Source: Pseudomonas costantinii
GTDB taxonomy: Bacteria; Pseudomonadota; Gammaproteobacteria; Pseudomonadales; Pseudomonadaceae
NCBI RefSeq assembly: GCF_001870435.1
Contig: NZ_MDDR01000005.1
Location: forward strand, 295,283-359,282
DNA: 64,000 nt
Reading direction: 5' to 3'
In this document: positions 52,734-61,846 of the stretch, one piece after another
Position numbering within the stretch: the stretch's first letter is position 1
Layout: the number at the start of each line of letters is the position of its first letter
Program-made: the position numbers and the translations under genes
The notes under the pieces: generated by a model
Told to the model about the DNA's origin: nothing
Databases searched by the model: none
The model's input: only the letters and a program-made list of their open reading frames with translations

Positions 52734-53582
52734 TCAGCGCTGCATGCCCCAGCGTTTCACCGTCAGCCGCTCGAAGGTGTCGAACACCAGGTTTTCCACA
52801 AGCAAGCCGATCAGGATCACCACGGCCAAGCCGGCAAACACTTTGTCGGTGTACAGCTCATTGCGGTTCTGGAAGATGTACCAGCCCAACCCGCCTTTAC
52901 CACTGGTGGCGCCGAACACCAGTTCGGCGGCGATCAACGTACGCCAGGCAAATGCCCAGCCGATTTTCAGGCCGGCGAGAATCGACGGCAGCGCCGCCGG
53001 AATCAGGATGAACAATACAAAACGCATGCCCTTGAGGCCGTAATTGCGACCGGCCATGCGCAGGGTTTCTGACACCCCGAGAAACCCGGAATAGGTGTTC
53101 AGTGCCAAGGCCCACAGCACTGAATGCACCAACACGAAGATCAGACTGTTCTGCCCCAGGCCGAACCACAGCAACGCCAGCGGCAGTAAAGCAATCGCCG
53201 GCAGCGGGTTGAACATCGAGGTCAGGGTGCTCAGCAGGTCGCGACCCAATTGGGTCGACACCGCCAACGTGGTCAAGGCGAACGCCAGCACGATGCCGAT
53301 CAGGTAACCCTTGATCAGCACCACCAGCGAGATGCTGACCTTGCTCAGCAATTCGCCACTGAGCAGGCCGTCATAGAGCGCGTGAGAGGTCTGCAAAAAG
53401 CTCGGCAACAGCAGGTCGTTGTTCTGGTAACGGGCGACCGCCTCCCAAAGGATCGCGAGCACGATAAGGATCAGCCCCTTGCGTAGCCAGCCTTGTTGCC
53501 ACAGGCGTTGACGCAGGGGTAGTTCGCGCTCAACGGGGACGCTGAGCAGCGGTTCGAGGGTAATTTCGTATTCCTGGCGCAT
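52734..53582 (-). CDS. ABC transporter permease (TauC/SsuC-like)
   Basis: A 282-residue permease with about six spans and the EAA loop near NYGLKGMRFVLFILIPAALP. The sequence is of the nitrate/sulfonate/taurine permease group. The ATG at 53582 is chosen over a TTG at 53597. It is last in the operon dioxygenase - binding protein - ATPase - permease, 11 nt after the ATPase. Confidence 0.87.
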   Translation of the reverse strand: MRQEYEITLEPLLSVPVERELPLRQRLWQQGWLRKGLILIVLAILWEAVARYQNNDLLLPSFLQTSHALYDGLLSGELLSKVSISLVVLIKGYLIGIVLAFALTTLAVSTQLGRDLLSTLTSMFNPLPAIALLPLALLWFGLGQNSLIFVLVHSVLWALALNTYSGFLGVSETLRMAGRNYGLKGMRFVLFILIPAALPSILAGLKIGWAFAWRTLIAAELVFGATSGKGGLGWYIFQNRNELYTDKVFAGLAVVILIGLLVENLVFDTFERLTVKRWGMQR

Positions 53583-53593
53583 GGGAGGCCCCT

Positions 53594-54445
53594 TCAATAT
53601 GCAATGCGGATATCGGCGAAACCCAACGCTTGTTCGGCCTCGGGCGCTTCATCGAACAGCAGGCGATGAATGCGCCGCGCCGACGCCTGGAACTCCACAC
53701 CGCCGAGGCTGTGCAGGTCGTATTGATGGCTGTGGATTTCGGCGCGCACCCGCCCAGGATGGGGCGACAGCAGCAGGATACGATTGCCCACCACCAGTGC
53801 TTCTTCGATGGAGTGGGTGACGAACAACAGGGTGAAGCGCACCTCTTCCCAGAGCAGCAGCAATTCTTCCTGCATCTTGCGTCGGGTCAGGGCGTCCAGG
53901 GCGGCGAAGGGTTCATCCATCAGCAGGATTTTCGGCTGCATGGCCAAGGCGCGAGCAATCGCCACCCGGGCTTTCATGCCACCGGAAAGGGTGTGGGGGT
54001 AAGCGTCGGCGAAGGCACTGAGGCCGACTTTGTCGAGGTAGTGCAACGCGCGTTCTTCGGCTTCGCGGCGCTTCAGGGTTCTGGACGCTAGCAACGGGAA
54101 CATCACGTTCTGTTTGACGGTTTTCCACGGCGGCAGTTGGTCGAATTCCTGGAACACCACAATACGATCCGGACCGGGTTGTTCGACCTTTTGCCCCAGC
54201 AGGCGAATCTCGCCTTCGCAGGGTTTGATAAACCCGGCGATGGATTTGAGCAAAGTGGATTTGCCGCAGCCCGAGGGGCCCAGCAGCACGTAACGGTCGG
54301 CCGGGTCGATCTCGAAACTGACCTGGTGGGTGGCCCGCACCACGCGTTCGGGGGTGCGGTATTCAAGGCTGACTTTATCCACCGCCAGCAACGGGGCGGT
54401 GGTGTGCAGGTTGCTGGCCGTGTGGCCTTGCAAGGGCGCGTTCAT
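53594..54445 (-). CDS. ABC transporter ATP-binding protein (TauB/SsuB-like)
   Basis: A 283-residue ATPase with Walker A GPSGCGKST, the signature LSGGMKARVAIARAL and Walker B ILLMDEPFAALDALTR. It belongs to the sulfonate/nitrate importer type and energises the adjacent permease. The start is ATG, 1 nt after the binding-protein stop. Confidence 0.9.
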   Translation of the reverse strand: MNAPLQGHTASNLHTTAPLLAVDKVSLEYRTPERVVRATHQVSFEIDPADRYVLLGPSGCGKSTLLKSIAGFIKPCEGEIRLLGQKVEQPGPDRIVVFQEFDQLPPWKTVKQNVMFPLLASRTLKRREAEERALHYLDKVGLSAFADAYPHTLSGGMKARVAIARALAMQPKILLMDEPFAALDALTRRKMQEELLLLWEEVRFTLLFVTHSIEEALVVGNRILLLSPHPGRVRAEIHSHQYDLHSLGGVEFQASARRIHRLLFDEAPEAEQALGFADIRIAY

Positions 54446-54446
54446 C

Positions 54447-55472
54447 TCAACTTCCTTGCAGGGGCTTGGCGTCCTGGAAGAAATAGTCCTTCCACGATTC
54501 AGGCTTGTTCTTGATGGCGCCGACGCGGTAAAGGAATTCCGCCAGCGGGTAGGTGTTTTTCGGCGTGACGCTGAATTCGAACTGCGGGTTGTCGATGATT
54601 TTCAGCAGCGCGGCACGGTCGATCTTGGCTTTGGTCACGCGGATGTAAGTATCGGCGGCGGCGCCTTTGTCGTTCTGGGCGAACTGCGCGGCTTCGGTCA
54701 GCGCCTCAACGAACGCCTTGTAGGTTTTCGGGTTGTCGTTGCGGAATTTCTCAGTGGCGAACAGCACCGTCGGCGAGTTCGGGCCGAACAGGTCGTAGGT
54801 GTTCAACACCACGTGCACGTTAGGGTTCGCCAGGGCCTGATCCTGGAACGGTGGGTTGGAAAAATGCCCGGTCAATTCGGTGCCGCCGGCGATCAACGCA
54901 GCGGTGGCATCAGGGTGTGGGATGGCCACGGTGTACTTGTCGAGGCGGTTGAACTCCTTGTCGCCCCACTGTTTGGCGGCGGCGTATTGCAGGAAGCGCG
55001 ACTGTACCGACACGCCGACCGCAGGCACGGCGATACGGTCTTTTTCGGTGAAGTCGGCGATGGTCTTGACCTTGGGGTTGTTGCTCACCAGGTAGTAGGG
55101 GAAGTTACCCAGGGACGCGACAGCCTTGACGTTCTGCTTGCCGCGGGTGCGGTCCCAGATAGTCAGCAGCGGGCCAGTACCGGCACCGGCGATGTCGATG
55201 GAGCCGGAGAGCAGCGCGTCGTTGACCGCTGCGCCGCCGGACAGTTGGGTCCAATCGACCTTGATGTCGATACCTTCCTGCTTGCCATATTTTTCGATCA
55301 GGTTCTGGTCACGCACCACGTTGAGCAGCAGATAAACGATGCCGAACTGCTCGGCGATACGAATCTCGCCTTCGGCCTGCGCAGCGGCCGGTGCGACCAG
55401 GCTGCCGGCCACCAGGCTGATGCCCAGGCCTATCGTCGCGGCCAAGCGTGCAAATGGAATGTTCCTGGACAT
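54447..55472 (-). CDS. ABC transporter substrate-binding protein (sulfonate/taurine-like)
   Basis: A 341-residue periplasmic protein with a signal peptide (MSRNIPFARLAATIGLGISL; cleavage after AQA near 33) and an NMT1/SsuA-type fold (DWTQLSGGAAVNDALLSGSI). The second ATG at 55472 is chosen because GGAG is 7 nt before it, while it would be too close to the ATG at 55478. It delivers the substrate to the permease. Neighbours suggest an alkanesulfonate, taurine or sulfate ester; the exact ligand is not predictable. Confidence 0.87.
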   Translation of the reverse strand: MSRNIPFARLAATIGLGISLVAGSLVAPAAAQAEGEIRIAEQFGIVYLLLNVVRDQNLIEKYGKQEGIDIKVDWTQLSGGAAVNDALLSGSIDIAGAGTGPLLTIWDRTRGKQNVKAVASLGNFPYYLVSNNPKVKTIADFTEKDRIAVPAVGVSVQSRFLQYAAAKQWGDKEFNRLDKYTVAIPHPDATAALIAGGTELTGHFSNPPFQDQALANPNVHVVLNTYDLFGPNSPTVLFATEKFRNDNPKTYKAFVEALTEAAQFAQNDKGAAADTYIRVTKAKIDRAALLKIIDNPQFEFSVTPKNTYPLAEFLYRVGAIKNKPESWKDYFFQDAKPLQGS

Positions 55473-55486
55473 GGTCATGCTCCGAA

Positions 55487-56380
55487 TCAGAAAGGCGCGT
55501 CGCCCTGGATGGTGGTGCGAAACAGCTTGCGGCGCAGATGGCTAGGGCAACCGGCGGCCAGGTGGATCAGCGAGCGGTTGTCCCAGAACACCAGGTCGTG
55601 GGGCTGCCACTGGTGGCGGTAGATGTTTTCCGGCAGCACGCTGTGGGCGTAGAGCTGGGCCAACAGGTCACGGCTTTCGTCGTCCGGCAGGCCGACGATG
55701 CGGGTGGTGAAACCTTCACTGACGAACAGCGCTTTGCGGCCGTTTTCCGGGTGGGTGCGCACGATCGGGTGCACCACTTCGGCGACTTGGGCCAGCTGTT
55801 CAGGGGTCAGGGTTGGGCGCCAATTGCCTTCGAATTTGGTCTCGCTGTAGCGCGCGGTGTAGGAATGCGCGGCGCTACGACCTTCAACCGCTTTACGCAG
55901 GTGCTCGGGCAGTTGGTCCCAGGCTTTGTGCATGTCGGCGAACAGGGTGTCGCCGCCTTCGGAAGGCAGCTCCTGGGCGTGCAGCATCGAACCCAGGCTT
56001 GGCAGTTCTTTATAGGACAGGTCGGAGTGCCAGAACTTGCCCGCGTCGCCCAGGCCGATGGATTGGCCGTTTTCGATGATGTTGGAGACGATCAGGATTT
56101 CCGGGTGGTTGGCCAGCAGAAACTGTTTGAGCACGTGGATTTGCAGCACGCCGAAACGGCGGCTGAAAGCGATCTGTTGTTCGGGGGTGATGCGTTGGTC
56201 ACGGAAGACCACGACGTGGTGGTCCAAGTGCGCACGGTGAATGCGCGCGAAGTCTTGGTCGTTCACCGGGAGGGACAAATCCAGGCCAATGATCTCGGCG
56301 CCGACGCTGCCGGGGAGTGGACGAATCTCGAAGGTTTGCGCGGTTGGGGTCGCTGTTGGAACAGTAGAGGTGGCGGACAT
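55487..56380 (-). CDS. TauD/TfdA-family Fe(II)/2-oxoglutarate dioxygenase
   Basis: A 297-residue dioxygenase with the HxD iron motif FWHSDLSY (His118, Asp120), a distal His in NRSLIHLAAG and the 2-oxoglutarate Arg near the C-terminus (RRKLFRTTI). Such enzymes hydroxylate a sulfonate or an alkyl sulfate, releasing sulfite or sulfate. It is first in the operon with the ABC importer, so it likely desulfonates the imported compound. The N-terminus is not that of classic TauD, and the sequence is not close to AtsK, so I give no name. ATG 56380 has GGGAG at 7 nt. Confidence 0.85.
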   Translation of the reverse strand: MSATSTVPTATPTAQTFEIRPLPGSVGAEIIGLDLSLPVNDQDFARIHRAHLDHHVVVFRDQRITPEQQIAFSRRFGVLQIHVLKQFLLANHPEILIVSNIIENGQSIGLGDAGKFWHSDLSYKELPSLGSMLHAQELPSEGGDTLFADMHKAWDQLPEHLRKAVEGRSAAHSYTARYSETKFEGNWRPTLTPEQLAQVAEVVHPIVRTHPENGRKALFVSEGFTTRIVGLPDDESRDLLAQLYAHSVLPENIYRHQWQPHDLVFWDNRSLIHLAAGCPSHLRRKLFRTTIQGDAPF

Positions 56381-56438
56381 GAGGTCACTCCCGGTCGGAC
56401 AGGGAAGTAACTTTATAGGCATAAGAATTGTAATTTAA

Positions 56439-56461
56439 ATACCGTTAATGAATAACGATAT
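56439..56461. promoter_or_regulatory. AT-rich dyad upstream of the dioxygenase operon
   Basis: ATACCGTTA and TAACGATAT (8 of 9 pair) flank ATGAA, about 60 nt upstream of the dioxygenase start. The stretch just before it contains TAAGAAT, also present in the arm of the oscA dyad. A LysR-type site (CysB or similar) is plausible. Confidence 0.45.
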
Positions 56462-56507
56462 GGCGTTTTGCGGTAGCCATTGGGAATGTGGTGATACTGA
56501 TGACGCT

Positions 56508-56573
56508 ATCGCAGGCAAGCCAGCCCCCACAGGGAAACGCATTCCAATGTGGGAGCCGGGCTTGCCCGAGATG
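56508..56573. repeat. REPIN-type repeat
   Basis: ATCGCAGGCAAGCCAGCCCC at the left and GTGGGAGCCGGGCTTGCC at the right are inverted copies around about 18 nt, 23 nt beyond the lapC stop. Confidence 0.75.
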
Positions 56574-56595
56574 AGGCCCGTACAGCCGACGAGGG

Positions 56596-57960
56596 CTATC
56601 GCTCGTGCAACGCCTCAGCCCGCGCCTTGATGATCGGCTTGAGCAGGTAGCTCAGGATGCTTTTCTTGCCGGTGATGATATCCACCGAGGCCACCATGCC
56701 AGGGATGATCAGCAACGGTTTCTCATCCGTGCCCAAATGGCTGCGGTCGGTACGCAGGGTGATCATGTAGTAGGTGGTTTTCTTGTCTTCATCGGTGATG
56801 GTGTCGGCGCCGATGCGTTCGAGCTTGGCTTTCAGGCCGCCGTAGATGGTGTAGTCATAGGCGGTGAATTTGACGATCGCTTCTTGCCCCGGGTGCAAAA
56901 AGGCAATGTCTTGCGGACGGATCTTGGCCTCCACCAGCAGGGTGTCGTTGAGCGGCACGATTTCCACCATGTCGCTGCCCGGCTGAATCACGCCGCCGAC
57001 GGTGTTGACCAACAACTGCTTGACGATACCGCGCACCGGTGAGGTCACCAGCGTACGGCTGACCCGATCTTCCAGGGCACGACCCGTGGATTCGGCCTTG
57101 TTCAGCTCGGTGCGCGCTTCGTTGAGTTGAGTCAGGGCTTCACTGCGGAATTTGCCACGGGTTTCGTCGATCTTGCGCTGCACTTCCTTGATCGCCGATT
57201 CGGCGCGGGGAATCGCCAGGGTGGTGGCGTCCAACTGGCCACGGGTTTCCATTTCGGCACGCTTGAGGCGCAGCACTTCCACCGGTGACACCGCACCCTG
57301 GGCCACCAACGGCTCGGACATGTTGATTTCCTGGCGCTGCAAGGACAACTGGCTGCGGTACTGGCCTTGTTTGGAGCTGAACTCGCGCAGTTCCTGCTGG
57401 CGCTGTACCAGTTGCTCTTGCAAGCCGCCGACCTCGTCCTTCAATTGCTGGCGGCGGCTGTCATACAAGGAGCGCTCGTTGGCAGCCTGGCTTGGCGCGG
57501 CCTTGAGCACGTCGTCGGGGATGTTCAGCGGGCGATCGTCCACCTGCGCACTCAGACGCTCAACGCGCAGTTGCATGGCCAGGCGCAGGGCTTCGGTTTC
57601 ACCGGCGTTGGAGACAAACCGCGTGTCATCGAGACGAATCAACGGCGCACCGGCTTCTACGATCTGGCCTTCCTTGACGTACAACTCGGAGACGATACCG
57701 CCTTCCAGGTTCTGGATTTTCTGCAACTTGGACGACGGAATCGCTTTGCCGTCGCCACGGGTGACTTCGTCGATGCTGGAGAAGCCTGCCCACGTCACCA
57801 GGAATACGAAGAACGCGATGATTGCCCAGATGGTCAGGCGAATAACTCGCGGCGCATCTTCGATCAGCGCTTTATTGACCTCAGGCAGTGGCTGGCCCTG
57901 TAACGAGTCGGTGCCTTTGAAATAGCGGCCGACCGCACTCTTGATGGAGTTAAGCAACAC
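56596..57960 (-). CDS. lapC: LapC, HlyD-family adaptor of the Lap type I secretion system
   Basis: A 454-residue membrane fusion protein with one anchor (about 40-62), a lipoyl-type domain (about 70-105; GGIVSELYVKEGQIVEAGAP), a long coiled-coil hairpin (about 125-290) and a C-terminal HlyD domain. It bridges LapB and LapE for export of LapA. The GTG start overlaps the lapB stop by 11 nt, with AGGGG 7 nt before it. The lapE-lapB-lapC order is a single operon divergent from lapA. Confidence 0.92.
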   Translation of the reverse strand: MLLNSIKSAVGRYFKGTDSLQGQPLPEVNKALIEDAPRVIRLTIWAIIAFFVFLVTWAGFSSIDEVTRGDGKAIPSSKLQKIQNLEGGIVSELYVKEGQIVEAGAPLIRLDDTRFVSNAGETEALRLAMQLRVERLSAQVDDRPLNIPDDVLKAAPSQAANERSLYDSRRQQLKDEVGGLQEQLVQRQQELREFSSKQGQYRSQLSLQRQEINMSEPLVAQGAVSPVEVLRLKRAEMETRGQLDATTLAIPRAESAIKEVQRKIDETRGKFRSEALTQLNEARTELNKAESTGRALEDRVSRTLVTSPVRGIVKQLLVNTVGGVIQPGSDMVEIVPLNDTLLVEAKIRPQDIAFLHPGQEAIVKFTAYDYTIYGGLKAKLERIGADTITDEDKKTTYYMITLRTDRSHLGTDEKPLLIIPGMVASVDIITGKKSILSYLLKPIIKARAEALHER

Positions 57961-60106
57961 TGATCTGCCCCTTCTTCAACGCTTCCATAACCACGGCTTT
58001 CGGGCCGTCCGCGAGGATCTGCCCACGGTCGACCACCAACAGACGGTCCACCAGGGAGAGCAGTGAGGCACGGTGGGTGACCAGCACCACGGTCTTGTTT
58101 TGCACCACGGCTTGCAGGCGTTGTTTCAAGCGTTCTTCACCGGTGTTGTCCATGGCGCTGGTGGGTTCGTCCAACAGCAGGATGGGCGGGTTGAGCAATA
58201 GCGCACGGGCCAGGGCGACGTTTTGCCGCTGACCACCGGACAGGTTCTGCCCACGCTCGCCGACTTGCAGCTCATAACCTTGGGGGTGCAGCCGGGCGAA
58301 TTCGTGCACGCCGGCCAGTTCGGCGGCTTGCAGGACCATTTCGTCCTCGACATAACGCGCACCGGACACCAGGTTGTCGCGCAGGGTGCCGGCCAGCAAT
58401 TGGATGTCTTGGGCGACGTAGCCGATGTTGTGGCGCAGTTCGCTGACATCGATCTGGCGCACATCCACGCCGTCCACCAACAAGGCACCGGAGTCAGGCT
58501 GGTAAAGGCCGACGATCAGTTTGGCGAGGGAGCTTTTACCCGAGCCGCTGCGGCCGATGATGCCGATTTTCTCGCCAGGCTTGACCACCAGGTTGATGTT
58601 TTTCAGCGCGGGGTTCTGCTGGTTCGGATAGGTGAAGTTCAGGCCACGGCACTCGATGGCACCTTGCAAGGTGCGGCGGCTCATGGGGCGCTCTTCGAAG
58701 TTGCGCTCTTGGGGCAGCTCCATCATCTGGTCCACCGAGGTCATGGTGACCTTGGCTTGCTGGTAACGGGTCAGCAGGCCCGACAGTGAGGCCAGAGGGC
58801 TCAAGGCGCGACCACTGAGCATGTAGCAGGCAATCAGGCCGCCCATGCTGAGGTTGCCGTCGATGATTTGGTACACACCGAAGACGATCATGATCACGCC
58901 GGCCAATTGCTGGATGAGCAGGGTCATGTTCATCGACAGACCCGACAGCAGCTTAACGCGCAGCTCAAGTCGGCTGAGGGTGCCGATAGTCTGCTCCCAG
59001 CCATACTGGCGTTCGCTCTCGGCGTTGTTGACCTTGACCGCGTCCAGCCCGGCTAGGGTTTCGATCAAACTCGACTGGCGCTCGGCGGCCAAGGCCATGG
59101 TTCGTTCCATGGTCGCCACCAGCGGTTTTTGCAGGGCGTAGCCGATGCCCAGGGCAATCGGGAACGCCAACACCGGAATCCACACCAAGTGCCCGCCGAG
59201 CATGGCGATCACCAGGAAAATCAACAGGGTGAACGGCAGGTCGATCAAGCTGGTGAGGGTCAGTGACGCCAGGAAATCGCGCAGGCTCTGAAACTCGTGG
59301 ATGTTCTGGGCGAAGCTGCCGACCCGTGCCGGGCGGTACTTCATGGACATGCCGACGATGCGCTCGAACAACGTGGCCGAGATGATCAGGTCGGTCTTTT
59401 TACCGGCCAGGTCCAGGCACAGGCTGCGCAGGCTTTTGAGCACTAGGTCAAACAGGTACGCACCGCAGATACCCACGGCCAGCACCCACAAGGTGGCCGT
59501 GGCCTGGTTCGGTACCACGCGGTCGTAGACGTTCATCACGAACAACGGCGCGGCCATGGCAATGATGTTGATCAGGAAGCTCGCGGCGATGGCGTCGGTA
59601 TAGAGCCAGCGCGAACGCTTGAGCGTGTCACGAAACCACGAGCGCGCCCGAGGAATCAGGGTGCCGTGGTTAACGTCGAATTTGTGCTGAGGCTGGGCGA
59701 AGAAGACCTTTCCGATGTAGTCGTCAGCCAACACTTCACGCTTGATGAGCACTTCACCGCCGTCGCTTTCGCTGAGCAGGACCCGTGCTTCATCTTCGCC
59801 TTGCCACCCCACCAGCACGGCGCTGCGACCGTCCTTGAGCAACAGCAGCGCCGGCAGTGCGATCACCGGGATCTGTTCGAGCTTGCGCTGCAGCACCCGG
59901 CCTTGCAGCCCGGCACGCGCTGCTGCACGCGGCAGCAGCTCGGCACTCAAGCGCTGTGAAGGCAGCGGCAGGCCGGTGGTAAGCATGGCCGCGCTGGCGG
60001 GTTTCTGATGCAGGGCACAGAGCGTCAACAACCCGTCAAGTAACGGGTCGTCGTGCAGCGTGCGCGGATCATGACTGAGATGAACTCGACTGACTTCGGA
60101 TTCCAC
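57950..60106 (-). CDS. lapB: LapB, ABC transporter of the Lap type I secretion system
   Basis: A 718-residue ABC exporter: an N-terminal C39-like domain (about 15-135) lacking the catalytic Cys, membrane spans (about 150-430) and an ATPase domain with Walker A GRSGSGKSS, signature LSGGQRQ and Walker B ILLLDEPTSAMD. The inactive C39-like domain is typical of RTX-adhesin exporters that keep the substrate uncut. The GTG at 60106 is preferred to a GTG at 60115 because GAGAG is 8 nt upstream of it. It follows lapE by 42 nt. Confidence 0.93.
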   Translation of the reverse strand: MESEVSRVHLSHDPRTLHDDPLLDGLLTLCALHQKPASAAMLTTGLPLPSQRLSAELLPRAAARAGLQGRVLQRKLEQIPVIALPALLLLKDGRSAVLVGWQGEDEARVLLSESDGGEVLIKREVLADDYIGKVFFAQPQHKFDVNHGTLIPRARSWFRDTLKRSRWLYTDAIAASFLINIIAMAAPLFVMNVYDRVVPNQATATLWVLAVGICGAYLFDLVLKSLRSLCLDLAGKKTDLIISATLFERIVGMSMKYRPARVGSFAQNIHEFQSLRDFLASLTLTSLIDLPFTLLIFLVIAMLGGHLVWIPVLAFPIALGIGYALQKPLVATMERTMALAAERQSSLIETLAGLDAVKVNNAESERQYGWEQTIGTLSRLELRVKLLSGLSMNMTLLIQQLAGVIMIVFGVYQIIDGNLSMGGLIACYMLSGRALSPLASLSGLLTRYQQAKVTMTSVDQMMELPQERNFEERPMSRRTLQGAIECRGLNFTYPNQQNPALKNINLVVKPGEKIGIIGRSGSGKSSLAKLIVGLYQPDSGALLVDGVDVRQIDVSELRHNIGYVAQDIQLLAGTLRDNLVSGARYVEDEMVLQAAELAGVHEFARLHPQGYELQVGERGQNLSGGQRQNVALARALLLNPPILLLDEPTSAMDNTGEERLKQRLQAVVQNKTVVLVTHRASLLSLVDRLLVVDRGQILADGPKAVVMEALKKGQISVA

Positions 60107-60148
60107 GCGGTGCACTCTCGACTAACAGATGGGGCTATTTGGGGTGGC

Positions 60149-61507
60149 TCAATTCATCCCGGGCAGTTGGACTTTAGGCTTCACGTCAGTCTGCACGACG
60201 GAGGCCATCGGTGCGACCACTCCCTGGCTCTTGAGCAATTCACCCATGGTCGCCTTGATTCGATATTGAGTAAATAACTGAATGTTCTTGATCTCTTCCA
60301 GACGACGGGAAGCGGTGAACAATTCGTTCTCACTGTCGAGCAAATCCAGCAGGGTACGTTGGCCCAGACTAAACTGCTGCTGGTAAGAAGTACGCACCCG
60401 GGTGCTGTGGTCCACATATTGCTGGGCCACCGGCAACTGGGCATTGGCGTTGTTCAAGGCGTTCCAGGCCAAGCCTAGTTCTTCGTTGAGTTGGCGCAAG
60501 GCGTTGTTGCGGATATCCAGGGCCTGGCTGGCCTGGTACGACTTGGATTGCAGGTCAGCTTTGTTGCTGCCACCGGCGAACAGGTTGAAGCGCATGCGTA
60601 CCATGGCTTCCCAACCGTTGTTGTGGCTGGCATCGCCGGAAACGTTGTTGTCGGCATTGGTGCCAAGCTCAGCATCAAAGCGCGGGTAGAACGTGGACTT
60701 GGCGGCTTCGTACTGGCTCTCGGCGGCGGAGATATCCGACTCGGCCGAACGCAGGATCGGGCTGTTGTCGAGCATCTGACGACGCGCTTCGTTCAGGTCA
60801 GCCGGCAGCATGGCCATGAACGGGGCCGGGCGCTCGAGCTGGTCGGGCATCTGGCCGACGGCGCTGAGGTAGTTGACCTGCGAGTCGGCCAGGTTGGTCT
60901 GCTCGGTGATCAGGTTGTTGCGGGCCTGGGCGAGACGCGCCTCAGCTTGGTCCTGGTCGGCACCGTTGCCGACGCCACGCTGGGTGCGCAACTTGATCTG
61001 GTCGTAGATGCGTTCGTGGTTGCGCAGGTTTTCTTCGGCCAGGCGCACGTACTCACGACGGGTCAGCACATCCAGGTAAACCTGGGCGACGGTCAAGCCG
61101 GTGCGCTCGGACGTACCCAGCAACGAGTAGGCGCGGGAGTTGACGTTGGCTTGTTGACGCCCGACTTCACTGGAGGTGGCGAAACCGTCAAAAATCATTT
61201 GCTGCAGGCGCAGACTGGATTCGCCGCGATTCAGCGTGTCCCAGTGGTTGCCGTTTGGGCCGTTGGCGGCGCGCGTGGTGGAGTTATCGGTGCCTTCGCG
61301 GCCGTAGCCGGCGTTCAGGTCAACGCGAGGCAGGTAGCCGCCTTGTGCAGCGCGCAGTTGGTAATCGGCGGCGATGCGGCTGTTTACACCGGCTTGAATT
61401 TCCGGGTGCACGTCCAGTGCCTGCTGCATGGCCTGGGGCAATGTTTGGGCTTGTACGAAACTGGCGGCGAGAACGAACGGTATTGCCTTAAGCAGATGCA
61501 AACGCAT
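60149..61507 (-). CDS. lapE: LapE, TolC-family outer-membrane channel
   Basis: A 452-residue TolC-family protein with a signal peptide (MRLHLLKAIPFVLAASFVQA, cleaved after AQA or so), two OEP domains with repeated coiled coils and the family phrase SLGQRTLLDLLDSENELFTA. It forms the outer-membrane pore through which LapA is exported and, in the P. fluorescens model, where LapA is retained. First gene of lapEBC, divergent from lapA. Confidence 0.92.
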   Translation of the reverse strand: MRLHLLKAIPFVLAASFVQAQTLPQAMQQALDVHPEIQAGVNSRIAADYQLRAAQGGYLPRVDLNAGYGREGTDNSTTRAANGPNGNHWDTLNRGESSLRLQQMIFDGFATSSEVGRQQANVNSRAYSLLGTSERTGLTVAQVYLDVLTRREYVRLAEENLRNHERIYDQIKLRTQRGVGNGADQDQAEARLAQARNNLITEQTNLADSQVNYLSAVGQMPDQLERPAPFMAMLPADLNEARRQMLDNSPILRSAESDISAAESQYEAAKSTFYPRFDAELGTNADNNVSGDASHNNGWEAMVRMRFNLFAGGSNKADLQSKSYQASQALDIRNNALRQLNEELGLAWNALNNANAQLPVAQQYVDHSTRVRTSYQQQFSLGQRTLLDLLDSENELFTASRRLEEIKNIQLFTQYRIKATMGELLKSQGVVAPMASVVQTDVKPKVQLPGMN

Positions 61508-61696
61508 TTAAAGAATCCCCAGTACTTCTTGTCTCAAATCACAGCAATTTATGTCGCTGCGTCGGAAAATGGCTACCGTAATGACCGTACGTCGGAAAGT
61601 TCAAAAAGCGGAACTGCTTCACACATGTAGGACGGTTCGCCGCATAAATATCAATGTGACATTACGGGGGCGATTGTTTAGGATGGCGACCATAAG

Positions 61697-61710
61697 GTCA
61701 ATAGTTTGGC
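61697..61710. promoter_or_regulatory. Weaker FleQ-like box upstream of lapA
   Basis: GTCAATAGTTTGGC matches the FleQ box GTCAATAAATTGAC at 10 of 14 positions, 26 nt from a stronger box. FleQ binds c-di-GMP and controls biofilm adhesin genes in Pseudomonas. Confidence 0.45.
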
Positions 61711-61735
61711 ATAAACTAGATCGCTAAAAAATCTA

Positions 61736-61749
61736 GTCAACTATTTGAC
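61736..61749. promoter_or_regulatory. FleQ-like box upstream of lapA
   Basis: GTCAACTATTTGAC has perfect 5-bp arms GTCAA/TTGAC and the same spacing as the FleQ consensus GTCAATAAATTGAC. It lies about 100 nt upstream of the lapA start and within the divergent lapE-lapA region (339 nt). Two more dyads are present: TAGTTT/AAACTA (61702-61718) and CTAGAT/ATCTAG (61716-61736). In P. putida FleQ and c-di-GMP regulate lapA, so this fits. Confidence 0.65.
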
Positions 61750-61846
61750 GCCATCACTTACATAGACTATGTACCTCCAGTTTGGCGCTCTCCCCGCGAG
61801 CAGCCACATGGAACTCATCAGAAACGGATCGCCGGAGAAATCTTCA

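Noticed and set aside
3401..56573. The REPIN-like repeats as a CRISPR array
   Set aside because: They are isolated inverted doublets far apart, not regularly spaced direct repeats, and no cas genes are present.
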